From Brevundimonas vesicularis NBRC 12165 (GTDB taxonomy: Bacteria > Pseudomonadota > Alphaproteobacteria > Caulobacterales > Caulobacteraceae): 64,000 bases of DNA. The notes under the pieces were generated by a model that saw only the letters and a program-made list of their open reading frames with translations, did not search any database and had not been told where the DNA came from. The stretch covers positions 248,001-312,000 of the forward strand of contig NZ_BCWM01000001.1 in the NCBI RefSeq assembly GCF_001592205.1, written 5' to 3'. Positions 46,337 through 54,310 of the stretch are shown here, piece after piece. Every line of letters starts with the position of its first letter. The first letter of the stretch is position 1. Made by a program: the position numbers and the translations under genes.

Positions 46337-46447
46337 AGAACCTGATCGTTCAAGGTGGCCTCGCCACCGAGGACGTGAATCAGGTTCTCGCTTAAATTCG
46401 GAGCCTGATCTTTCCGAAAACCGCTTACACTTTTCGGGATCAGGCTC
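46337..46447. repeat. Two nested palindromic repeat units upstream of ychF
   Basis: Unit 1 (46337-46388): outer arms AGAACCTGAT / ATCAGGTTCT and inner arms GGTGGC / GCCACC. Unit 2 (46401-46447): outer arms GAGCCTGATC / GATCAGGCTC and inner arms CCGAAAA / TTTTCGG. Unit 2 closely resembles a short palindrome I recall as widespread between genes in alphaproteobacteria (TTTCCGAAAACCGC...TTTTCGG). Both lie in the 181-base gap after the copper operon. Confidence 0.72.
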
Positions 46448-46474
46448 TAAGGCTCGCGCCTCACGAGGAATACC

Positions 46475-47569
46475 ATGGCTCTTAAAGTCGCGATCGTCGG
46501 CCTGCCCAACGTCGGCAAGTCCACCCTGTTCAACGCCCTGACCAAGACGGCGGCGGCCCAGGCGGCCAACTATCCGTTCTGCACCATCGAGCCGAACACC
46601 GGCGACGTGGCGGTGCCCGAGGCGCGTCTGAACGCCCTGGCCGAGATCGCCGGATCGAAAGAGATCATCCCAGCCCGCATCACCTTTGTCGACGTCGCCG
46701 GCCTTGTGCGCGGCGCGTCCAAGGGCGAGGGCCTGGGCAACCAGTTCCTGGCCAACATCCGCGACTGCGACGCCGTGGCCTTCGTGGCGCGCTGCTTCGT
46801 CGATGACGACATCACCCACGTCGAGGATCGCATCGATCCGATCGCCGATCTGGAGATCATCGAAACCGAACTGATGCTGGCCGACATGGAGAGCCTGGAG
46901 CGCCGCCGGCCGCAGCTGGAGAAGCGCGCCAAGGGCGGCGACAAGGAATCCGTCCTGACGCTGAAGCTGGTCGATCTGGCCCTGGCCCAGCTGAACGCCG
47001 GCAAGCCCGCTCGCACCGCCGAAGTGTCCAAGGAGGACATCAAGGCCTGGCACATGCTGCAACTGCTGACGGCGCTTCCCGCCCTCTATGTCTCGAACGT
47101 CGAGGAAGGCTCGGCCGACAAGGGCAACGACCTGTCGGACAAGGTCGCGGCCCGCGCCGCCCAGGACAACGCCAACTCGGTCGTCATCTCGGCCCAGATC
47201 GAATCCGAGATCGCCGTACTGGACGACGAGGAACAGAAGGAGTTCCTGGAGACCCTGGGTCTTGAAGAGCCCGGCCTGAATCGTCTGATCCGCGAGGCCT
47301 ACAAGCTGCTGGGCCTGCAGACCTATTTCACGGTCGGGCCCAAGGAAGCCCGCGCCTGGACCATCAATGTCGGCGACACCGCGCCCCAGGCGGCCGGCGT
47401 GATCCACACCGACTTCGAAAAGGGTTTCATTCGCGCCGAGACCATCGCTTTCGACGACTTTGTCGCTCTGCGTGGGGAAGCCAAGGCGCGCGAGGCCGGC
47501 AAGCTGCGCGCTGAAGGCAAGTCTTATGTCGTCAAGGACGGCGACGTGATGAACTTTCTGTTCAACTAG
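46475..47569 (+). CDS. ychF: Redox-sensitive ATPase/GTPase YchF
   Basis: A 364-residue Obg-family P-loop protein that prefers ATP and binds the ribosome. G1 is GLPNVGKSTLFNAL, G3 lies in TFVDVAGLVRGAS, and the usual NKxD is replaced by NVEE (LYVSNVEEG), the YchF hallmark that changes base specificity. A coiled-coil domain follows, and a C-terminal TGS domain has TYFTVGPKEARAWTI and GFIRAETIAFDDF. Its last 8 bases overlap the convergent lipoprotein gene. Confidence 0.96.
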   Translation: MALKVAIVGLPNVGKSTLFNALTKTAAAQAANYPFCTIEPNTGDVAVPEARLNALAEIAGSKEIIPARITFVDVAGLVRGASKGEGLGNQFLANIRDCDAVAFVARCFVDDDITHVEDRIDPIADLEIIETELMLADMESLERRRPQLEKRAKGGDKESVLTLKLVDLALAQLNAGKPARTAEVSKEDIKAWHMLQLLTALPALYVSNVEEGSADKGNDLSDKVAARAAQDNANSVVISAQIESEIAVLDDEEQKEFLETLGLEEPGLNRLIREAYKLLGLQTYFTVGPKEARAWTINVGDTAPQAAGVIHTDFEKGFIRAETIAFDDFVALRGEAKAREAGKLRAEGKSYVVKDGDVMNFLFN

Positions 47570-48101
47570 GCGGCGCGGCAGGCGGGGTTTCGGCCCCGTC
47601 CTTCTTCATCATCATTTCCAGCGGATTGGCGGGATCGGGCGCGCGCGGCGAACCGGGGCAGCGCGCCAGCTTGGTCGTCAGCATATCACGATCCACATAG
47701 GTCAGGGTCAGCACATCCCCGGCTGCACCCATGTGCACACGCTCGCTCACGGCCCGGCCCTGCGCCATGCACGACAGGGTGGCGACATAGCCTGAGCCCC
47801 GCTCGTCAATTCGCGCGATGTCGCACTTGCGGTCATAGGCGTCGAACCGCATCGGCGTGATGGTGATGGGACTGTTCTGGCCCTGAGGCTGAGCGCACCA
47901 GGCGGGATTGGCCGCCCACACGCCCACGAAACTGCGGGGCCCGCGAGACGCCAGCGACGACGGTCCCGGCGCCTCGACCGGCTGCATGGCTTCCGGCGTG
48001 CGAAGCGGCGCGGCCGGTTCATTCGGCGGATTGACCCGATCGTCTCCACAGGCAGCAAGGAGGGCGAAGGCGCCAAGCGCCGCAAGCAGGGCCGTTTTCA
48101 T
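47562..48101 (-). CDS. Hypothetical lipoprotein
   Basis: A 179-residue protein from ATG 48101 with GTGGGGAG just before it. A lipoprotein signal MKTALLAALGAFALLAACGDD gives lipid Cys at about residue 18. A ~90-residue domain follows, with WAANPAWCAQPQG, ITITPMRFDAYDRKCDI and TLTYVDRDMLTTKLARCPG; four cysteines may pair. The tail is Pro-rich. I recognise no family. It is divergent from the haem receptor and overlaps ychF at its 3' end. Confidence 0.72.
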   Translation of the reverse strand: MKTALLAALGAFALLAACGDDRVNPPNEPAAPLRTPEAMQPVEAPGPSSLASRGPRSFVGVWAANPAWCAQPQGQNSPITITPMRFDAYDRKCDIARIDERGSGYVATLSCMAQGRAVSERVHMGAAGDVLTLTYVDRDMLTTKLARCPGSPRAPDPANPLEMMMKKDGAETPPAAPPS

Positions 48102-48160
48102 CTCCCCACAACGCAACGGCCAAGGTTCAGGTTCAACGCACCTAATTATTGCGGTTGATT

Positions 48161-48175
48161 CTGATAGTCGTTCGC
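48161..48175 (-). promoter_or_regulatory. Putative Fur box upstream of haem receptor
   Basis: On the minus strand GCGAACGACTATCAG, matching 12 of 15 positions of GCGAATGATTATCAT. It sits 35 bases before the receptor ATG in the gap shared with the divergent lipoprotein gene. Confidence 0.5.
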
Positions 48176-48210
48176 ATTACCACCCTGTCAATCACTAAGC
48201 GGGGCTATTG

Positions 48211-50421
48211 ATGCGTACTCTTTTCCTCCTTTCCACCGCCGCGACCGCCATTGGGTCGGCCCTGATCGCCCAGCCCGTTCGCGCCGAAACGTCCGTCACC
48301 GTCTCGCCCGCCTCAGAGGTCGATCCGGTCGTCGTCCTGGGCACCCGTTCGCGGCGCTTGGCGTCCAATGTCCCCGGCACGGTGAGCGTCATCGACGCCG
48401 AGCAGATCGAGACCCTGCTGGCGACGGACATCAAGGACCTGATCCGGTTCGAGCCGGGCGTCAGCGTCCCCACCTCCCCTGCGCGCTTCAGCCTGGCCCT
48501 GTCCGGCGCGGGCCGCGACGCCAATTCCGGCTTCACAATTCGCGGCATGGGCGGCGACCGGGTGCTGATCATCAACGATGGCGTGCGTCTGCCGGCGGGC
48601 TTCTCCTTCGGGGCGCAGGCGGTCGGTCGTGGCGGTTACAACGATCTGGATCTGGTCAAGTCGGTCGAGATTTTGCGCGGCCCGGCTTCCGCGCTTTACG
48701 GCTCTGACGGCATCGCCGGCGCCGTAGCCTTCACCACCAAGGATCCGTCGGATTTCCTGGTCGGAGATCAGACCTTCGACGCCCGCGGACGCGTGGCCTA
48801 CAACTCTGCGGACGAAGGCTGGACCGAGGGCGTGGCCTTTGCCGGTCGGTCAGGATCGCTGTCGGGCCTGTTGGCCTATACGCGTCGCGATGCGCAGGAG
48901 ACGGAGAACAAGGGATCGGTCGCCGGCGTCGGCGCGACCCGTACCGAACCCAACCCTCAGGATTTCAGCTCCAACGCCTATCTCGGCAAGCTGGTGTGGG
49001 AGGTGAACCCGAACCACACGCTGCGCCTGACCTATGACCATCTGGATTCGGAGATGGACGGCGACGCGCTGAGTAGCCGCTCGGCGACCGTTTTGGCCGT
49101 CACCGCCCACGACGAGACCCAGCGCGACCGCGTCAGTACGGACTGGCGCTTCCAGGACTTTGCCGGCCTCAGCGACGGCTCGGTCTCGGTCTATTGGCAG
49201 GACGCCACGACGCGTCAGTACACCTTCGAGGATCGCGCGACCTTGGCCGACCGCGTGCGCGACACCACCTTCGACAACACCGTCTATGGCTTCGCCGCCC
49301 AAGGCGCCCGCGTCTTCGGCGAGGGAAGCGCGGTTCAGCACCGCGTCACCTTCGGCGGCGACTGGTCGATGACGAAACAGGAAGGCCTCCGCGACGGCGT
49401 GACCCCGCCGGTGGGCGAGACCTTCCCCATCCGCGCCTTCCCCAAGACCGAGTTCCAGCTGGCCGGCCTGTTCTTGCAGGACGAGATCGAACTGCTGGAT
49501 GGGGCGCTCAGCATCATTCCGGCCGTCCGCTATGACTGGTATGATCTGTCACCCAAGGTCGACGCCCAATTCCCTGCGGCGGCTTCGGGCCAGAGCGACG
49601 ATCACATCTCGCCCAAGCTGGGCGTGGTCTATTGGACCGGGGCACACCTGGGCGTCTTCGCCAACTACAGCCTGGGCTTTCGCGCGCCGTCGCCGATGCA
49701 GGTGAACAACTATTTCGAGAATCCGGTCTTCGGCTATCGCTCGATCCCGAACCCGAACCTGTCGCCCGAGACCAGCGAGAGCGTCGAGGCCGGCTTCCGT
49801 CTGCGCGATATCGACGTGGCGAGCGGCAAGCTGCGCCTGAACACCACCGCCTTCGCCACCCACTACGACGACTTCATCGATCAGGTCGCAGTCAGCGGCA
49901 CGGGCGTCCCCGGCGTTGATCCGCTGGTTTATCAGTACGTGAACCTGACCGAGGTGGACATCCGGGGCCTGGAAGCGCGCGCCGACCTGTATTGGGACAA
50001 CGGCTTCAGCCTGATCGGCTCTGCCGCCTACGCCGAGGGCGAACAGACCACCGATGGCCGTCGAACGGCGCTTGGCAGCCTCGATCCGGTGAAGGTGGTC
50101 GCGGGCCTGAACTACGCTGCGCCGTCTGGCGCCTGGGGCGGATCGGCGACCGTCACCTGGTCGGGCAAGAAGGACCAGACGACCTATAATCTGTCGTGTG
50201 CGAACGCCTGTTATCTGGGCGACAGCTTCACCCTGCTGGACCTGACAGCCTATTGGAATGTGACGGAGCGGACGACGCTGCGCGCCGGCGCCTTCAACGT
50301 CTTCGACGAGACCTATGGCTGGTGGAGCGATGTGCGCGGTCTGTCCGCCACATCCACCGTCAAGGATGCCTACACCCAGCCCGGCCGCAACTTCGGCGTC
50401 TCCCTGACCCTGCGCCTGTAA
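48211..50421 (+). CDS. TonB-dependent haem/haemoglobin-type receptor
   Basis: A 736-residue outer-membrane receptor. A signal peptide ending near VRAE precedes a plug domain (VVVLGTRSRR, FTIRGMGGDRVLIINDGVRL, SVEILRGPASALYGSDG) and a barrel with terminal LTLRL. The barrel carries the haem-receptor signature: GFRAPSP followed about 30 residues later by PNPNL, equivalent to the FRAP...NPNL motif of HutA/HmuR-type receptors. A Fur-like site lies upstream. The companion DUF6607 gene follows 39 bases on. Haem transport (hmuTUV) is not in the window. Confidence 0.88.
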   Translation: MRTLFLLSTAATAIGSALIAQPVRAETSVTVSPASEVDPVVVLGTRSRRLASNVPGTVSVIDAEQIETLLATDIKDLIRFEPGVSVPTSPARFSLALSGAGRDANSGFTIRGMGGDRVLIINDGVRLPAGFSFGAQAVGRGGYNDLDLVKSVEILRGPASALYGSDGIAGAVAFTTKDPSDFLVGDQTFDARGRVAYNSADEGWTEGVAFAGRSGSLSGLLAYTRRDAQETENKGSVAGVGATRTEPNPQDFSSNAYLGKLVWEVNPNHTLRLTYDHLDSEMDGDALSSRSATVLAVTAHDETQRDRVSTDWRFQDFAGLSDGSVSVYWQDATTRQYTFEDRATLADRVRDTTFDNTVYGFAAQGARVFGEGSAVQHRVTFGGDWSMTKQEGLRDGVTPPVGETFPIRAFPKTEFQLAGLFLQDEIELLDGALSIIPAVRYDWYDLSPKVDAQFPAAASGQSDDHISPKLGVVYWTGAHLGVFANYSLGFRAPSPMQVNNYFENPVFGYRSIPNPNLSPETSESVEAGFRLRDIDVASGKLRLNTTAFATHYDDFIDQVAVSGTGVPGVDPLVYQYVNLTEVDIRGLEARADLYWDNGFSLIGSAAYAEGEQTTDGRRTALGSLDPVKVVAGLNYAAPSGAWGGSATVTWSGKKDQTTYNLSCANACYLGDSFTLLDLTAYWNVTERTTLRAGAFNVFDETYGWWSDVRGLSATSTVKDAYTQPGRNFGVSLTLRL

Positions 50422-50460
50422 GCGACCATGAAATCTTCCCCTACTTCAAGGAGCCGCCCG

Positions 50461-51438
50461 ATGCGCGCCATTCTGATCGCCGCTGCCCTGCTGACGACGA
50501 CGGCTCCGGTCGCGCTGGCCCAGGAGGCGACCGCCACGACCACGGCGACTGCGACGCCGGCCAACGCCTTCGAACGGGATCGCCAGTCAATCCTGGCCCA
50601 GGCCGGTCAGTACCGCGTCCACTTCGACATGCGCGAAAACGTGAGCTTCCGCGCCGATTACGACCCGCTGGAAGAGAAGCTGTCGGGCGGCAGCGAGATC
50701 GTGCGCGTCGTCTACGACAAAGGCGACCGCATCAGCCTTCAGCACATCCTGGTGATGGAGCATGAGGGCCAGGTGATGGTCATCAAACACTGGCGTCATG
50801 ACTGGGTCTATCAGCCCCAGACGGTCCTGACCTATGCCGGGCCGAACCAGTGGACGTTGACGGCGGTGCCAGAGGCCGAGCGCGCCGGCGCTTGGTCACA
50901 AACGGTATGGCAGACCGATGACTCGCCTCGCTACGGCGGCGTCGGCCGCTGGACCTATGACAACGGCCTATCGGCTTGGACCTCGAACGCCACGTGGCGG
51001 CCTCTGGCGCGTCGCGATGCGGTTCGCAATCCCGTCTATGACCGGTATCTCGGCACCAACCGCCATATCCTGAAGCCGGACGGCTGGGTGCATATCCAGG
51101 ACAATATGAAGATGTCGGGCAGGGCCGGCGGCGAACCCATCGCCATCGTGCAGGAAGACGTGATCAACACCTATGACCGGTCCACCAGCTATTCGCCCCA
51201 AGCCGGCGACGACTACTGGATCAAGACCCAAGGTTTCTGGTCCGCCGTGCGCGACGCCTGGGACGCCGCCATAGCCGCCCATAACGGCGTCCATCTGCAG
51301 GAGGCCGGAGACACGGGCTCCGTCACCGGCAGGCCGTTGATGGATCTGGCGCAACAGATCGCAGACGGCAAGACGACCGAGGTCGAGGCCATCGCCAAGG
51401 CCCGCGCCCTGATCGCCGAGGCCACGACGCCGCGCTGA
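50461..51438 (+). CDS. DUF6607 family exported protein
   Basis: A 325-residue exported protein. Signal peptide MRAILIAAALLTTTAPVALA, then a soluble domain with aromatic-rich strands (HWRHDWVYQPQTVLTY, GRWTYDNGLSAW) and YWIKTQGFWSAVRDAWDAAI. I recall this family (DUF6607) as commonly downstream of TonB-dependent haemin receptors, with unknown function. AAGGAGCCGCCCG supports ATG 50461. It is followed by a terminator. Confidence 0.75.
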   Translation: MRAILIAAALLTTTAPVALAQEATATTTATATPANAFERDRQSILAQAGQYRVHFDMRENVSFRADYDPLEEKLSGGSEIVRVVYDKGDRISLQHILVMEHEGQVMVIKHWRHDWVYQPQTVLTYAGPNQWTLTAVPEAERAGAWSQTVWQTDDSPRYGGVGRWTYDNGLSAWTSNATWRPLARRDAVRNPVYDRYLGTNRHILKPDGWVHIQDNMKMSGRAGGEPIAIVQEDVINTYDRSTSYSPQAGDDYWIKTQGFWSAVRDAWDAAIAAHNGVHLQEAGDTGSVTGRPLMDLAQQIADGKTTEVEAIAKARALIAEATTPR

Positions 51439-51461
51439 CCATCCCCAGCGCGGAGCGTGGG

Positions 51462-51491
51462 ACGGCGGCCGGTTCATCCGGTCGCCGTTTT
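51462..51491 (+). terminator. Intrinsic terminator after DUF6607 gene
   Basis: CGGCGGCCGG, loop TTCAT and CCGGTCGCCG form an almost perfect stem followed by TTTT. It closes the haem operon 24 bases past the stop codon, 6 bases before the convergent gluzincin gene. Confidence 0.72.
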
Positions 51492-51496
51492 GCGAT

Positions 51497-52930
51497 TCAG
51501 CTCAAGATCACGCGGCCGTCGATCATCCGGAAGGCCACGCCGGTGCGCTGGAACAGGCGGGCGATGACGGCGGACGGATCGGGCGCGCCTTGGTCCAGCA
51601 GCCGCTCGACATCGCCGCGCAGTGACGGGTCGCGCGATGTCCGGGTCAGGGCCGTCAGCCATTCCTCGCGACTGAGCACGCCGTCCGGCTGGCGCAGCAG
51701 GGGTCTGAGGAAGTCGAACCAGTCGCCGCCGGTCCGCTGGCGTTGCGCGCCTTCCGCCGCCAGGGAGAAGACAGCTCCGCAGGCGTAGTAGGCGCGGTGT
51801 TCGCCCCGGGCGCCGGCCTGGGCGACTGGCTGGCGAGCCAGGTTGACGCAGTCGTCCACCTCGGACTGAAGCTCGGCCCGGTCGTCATAGTTTGCATCGA
51901 GGGCCTTCAGGGCGCGCACAGCCATCAGGTCGGCTCCGCCCTCGGTGATCCAGGCCTCGTCGGCGAAGGCGTATCGCACAGTCTGTCCCAGCCAGAAATG
52001 CGCCCCCTCATGGCCGATGAACCAGCGCGAACGCTCCACGATTTCCGGCTGAGGCGAGGTCACGCCCCGCCCCTCGAACGACATGACGATCAGGCCCGGC
52101 AGGACGCTGCCGCCCATGCTGGTCATGCTTTCGGTCGGCCCGTTCCAGGCCACCATGACGATGGGCGTATCACCGCCGGAGCCCGGCGCGCCGAGGCGAT
52201 CGCGATAATAGTGACCGACACGCGGCGCAAAGCCCCGGATTTCCTCGCCGATCCACGGCGGCAGATTGGGGTCCATGACGGTCGACAGGCCATCCCCCGG
52301 CGTAACCGTCGCCTCGCCCAGCAGGACATAGCTGCGCTCGTCCGTCGTGGTCAGTTCGTCGCGGCGGCGCCCGTTGAACAGGACGGGTCCGTTCTCGTCC
52401 CGCCACGTCACGCGCGAGGGACCGCCATCCAGCCGGATCCGGTTCAGGTCGTCCGGCACCTGTTCAGCCGCCTGGGCCGACGGCAGGGCGAAGATGTCCA
52501 GTTGCCGGGTCGGCAGCGCCACCGCGCCGTTGGAGAACAGCAGGGTCGGATACTCGGCCTCAAGATCCACCGCCTGCGGTCGAACGCGGAAGCGGACCTC
52601 GCGCGGCACAGGCCCGCCGTCCGTGCTGCGGATGATGTCGTAATGGCCGCGTCGCTCCATGACGACGCCGGGCGTCTCGACCGTCCATTGGCGCGGTCGC
52701 CAGGGCTGGCGCGAATCCTGTTCCAGCGCCGAATCCTGGAAGGCCCAGACCGGCACGTCGCGCCCGAAGCGATAATCGATGTTCAGGTGATCGCCGTCGC
52801 GGGTCACCGTCACCTGGGGTCCGCCTTCCTCTTGAAAGGTCGCCGGCGCCGACATGGGTCCGGCGGCGCAGGCGCCGCTCATAAGGGCGAGGGCCAAAAC
52901 GGCGGACGAGGCGAAAGCGTGGACGCGCAA
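51497..52930 (-). CDS. Exported M1-like gluzincin metallopeptidase
   Basis: A 477-residue exported protein. The start is TTG, with AGGAG eight bases upstream. An N-terminal signal with a weak lipobox (LMSGAC, Cys21) precedes a ~270-residue beta-rich region. The C-terminal half holds FIGHEGAHFWLG (His307, Glu308, His311) and WITEGGAD with Glu330, exactly HExxH plus 18 residues plus Glu, the M1/gluzincin zinc signature. No GxMEN motif is seen, so it is not a classical aminopeptidase N. The substrate is unknown. It is convergent with the haem-receptor operon, so a linked role is only a guess. Confidence 0.72.
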   Translation of the reverse strand: MRVHAFASSAVLALALMSGACAAGPMSAPATFQEEGGPQVTVTRDGDHLNIDYRFGRDVPVWAFQDSALEQDSRQPWRPRQWTVETPGVVMERRGHYDIIRSTDGGPVPREVRFRVRPQAVDLEAEYPTLLFSNGAVALPTRQLDIFALPSAQAAEQVPDDLNRIRLDGGPSRVTWRDENGPVLFNGRRRDELTTTDERSYVLLGEATVTPGDGLSTVMDPNLPPWIGEEIRGFAPRVGHYYRDRLGAPGSGGDTPIVMVAWNGPTESMTSMGGSVLPGLIVMSFEGRGVTSPQPEIVERSRWFIGHEGAHFWLGQTVRYAFADEAWITEGGADLMAVRALKALDANYDDRAELQSEVDDCVNLARQPVAQAGARGEHRAYYACGAVFSLAAEGAQRQRTGGDWFDFLRPLLRQPDGVLSREEWLTALTRTSRDPSLRGDVERLLDQGAPDPSAVIARLFQRTGVAFRMIDGRVILS

Positions 52931-53002
52931 GGGCGATCTCCTGAAGGGCGCTGGGCGCGAAGCCTAGCGGTCGTCAACGCGCCGCGTCAGCTTACGGTTT
53001 CG

Positions 53003-53992
53003 TCAGGCTGAGGCCCATTCCAAGGCGCGGCCCGCCGCCGCCAGTTCGCCGGCCATTACGGCCTTGAGCCGCTCCGGCGCCAGGATCTGAACCTGCTCGC
53101 CCCAGGTGAACAGATGCCAGGCCAGCTCGCGCATGCCCGAGGCGCGGAACCGCACGATCACGCCGCCGTCCGACTGATCCTCGAACGACTGGGTGGGGTG
53201 CCAGCGCCAGCTCTTGGCCTCGGCCGCGCCCTCGGGCGTAATGCGCAGCACGACGTCCTCGATCTCGTCCTGATAGATGCCGAAGGACTGGCTGGCGAAG
53301 ACGCCGAGGTCGAAATCGGCGGGCGGCACGGCCATCCCCTCCTGCGGGGCGACATGACTCATCCGGTCAAGGCGGAAGGTCTGGATGCGGCCGGTCTCGC
53401 GATCGGCGGCGACCAGATAGTTGGCCCGGCCGAACATGACGCCGCACGGCGCCACGCTGCGCCGACGCGGCTCGGCGCCCGGACGGGAATAGGTGAAGCC
53501 CAAGGGCTGCTGCGCCAGCACCGCCGCGCGGATAGCGGTCAGCATCGCCTCGTCGGCGGAGGGGCGCGGCCCGGCCTGGACCGCAATGGTCTCGGCCCGG
53601 ACCAGGGCCTCCAGATCCGGCGCCATCCGATTCAGCGTGGTCGAACGCATCGCCGCCTTCAGCTTGCGCTCCAGCCCCTCCAGCGCCATGGCGCGCGCCG
53701 GTTCGCCGGCGGCGCGCAGGGCCGTCGCCGCCTTGGACAATTCCAGCATTTCGGTCGCTGTCGGAGCCTGTTCGAAGGCCGACAGGCCGCCCCGGATGCG
53801 CCAGCGTTTGGACGGCGGGTCCGAGACCTCGTCCACCTGGGGGAACAGCATCAGAACCGCGTCGCGCATCCGTTCGGCGGTGCGGCGGCCGACGCGCATG
53901 TCGCGCGCGATCTCGTCCAGGCTCAGCCCTTCGGCGCTGGCGGCCATGCGGCGCGCCAGATCGATCACCATCGCCGCCTTGTCGTGTCTCAA
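53003..53992 (-). CDS. HTH-type transcriptional regulator with WYL domain
   Basis: A 329-residue regulator. The N-terminal HTH has LSLDEIARDMRVGRRTAERM. A WYL-type ligand-sensing domain follows in the C-terminal part (RRSVAPCGVMFGRANYLVAA, TFRLDRMSHVA), ending WGEQVQILAPERLKAVM (WCX-type). WYL proteins respond to nucleotides or DNA-damage signals in characterised cases. The start is TTG at 53992; a downstream ATG (MVIDLA) seven codons in is an alternative. A small gene lies divergently 91 bases away. Confidence 0.87.
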   Translation of the reverse strand: MRHDKAAMVIDLARRMAASAEGLSLDEIARDMRVGRRTAERMRDAVLMLFPQVDEVSDPPSKRWRIRGGLSAFEQAPTATEMLELSKAATALRAAGEPARAMALEGLERKLKAAMRSTTLNRMAPDLEALVRAETIAVQAGPRPSADEAMLTAIRAAVLAQQPLGFTYSRPGAEPRRRSVAPCGVMFGRANYLVAADRETGRIQTFRLDRMSHVAPQEGMAVPPADFDLGVFASQSFGIYQDEIEDVVLRITPEGAAEAKSWRWHPTQSFEDQSDGGVIVRFRASGMRELAWHLFTWGEQVQILAPERLKAVMAGELAAAGRALEWASA

Positions 53993-54083
53993 TGCTTTCG
54001 CCGATCCCTACGTCCGTTTCTGACGCAACACTGCTTCATAACGACATCATCGACAAGAGGCCCCCGCTTCAGGAGATCATCAG

Positions 54084-54308
54084 ATGGCGCATTTCCAACC
54101 CGCCCAGACCGTCAACGCCAGCCGCTACATCATCGTGCCGTGCGAAGCCGATGGGTCGTCCGACCTCGCCGTGATCTGGGACCGCCTGGAGGAACAGGTG
54201 GTCGACGTCATTTCGGCCGCCGCCAGCAGCCGCTATTCAGACGAGGACATGCTGTGGGACGAAGGCCGCGCCGGCGACATGGCCCCCGAATGGCGGATGG
54301 CCGCCTGA
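54084..54308 (+). CDS. Small hypothetical protein
   Basis: A 74-residue acidic protein with AGGAGATCATCAG before the ATG. It has no signal peptide or membrane helix; YIIVPCEADGSSDLAVIWDR is followed by a helix (LEEQVVDVISAAASS) and an acidic tail ending EWRMAA. It lies divergently from the WYL regulator and ends two bases before the convergent acyltransferase gene. No family is recognised. Confidence 0.6.
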   Translation: MAHFQPAQTVNASRYIIVPCEADGSSDLAVIWDRLEEQVVDVISAAASSRYSDEDMLWDEGRAGDMAPEWRMAA

Positions 54309-54310
54309 AC

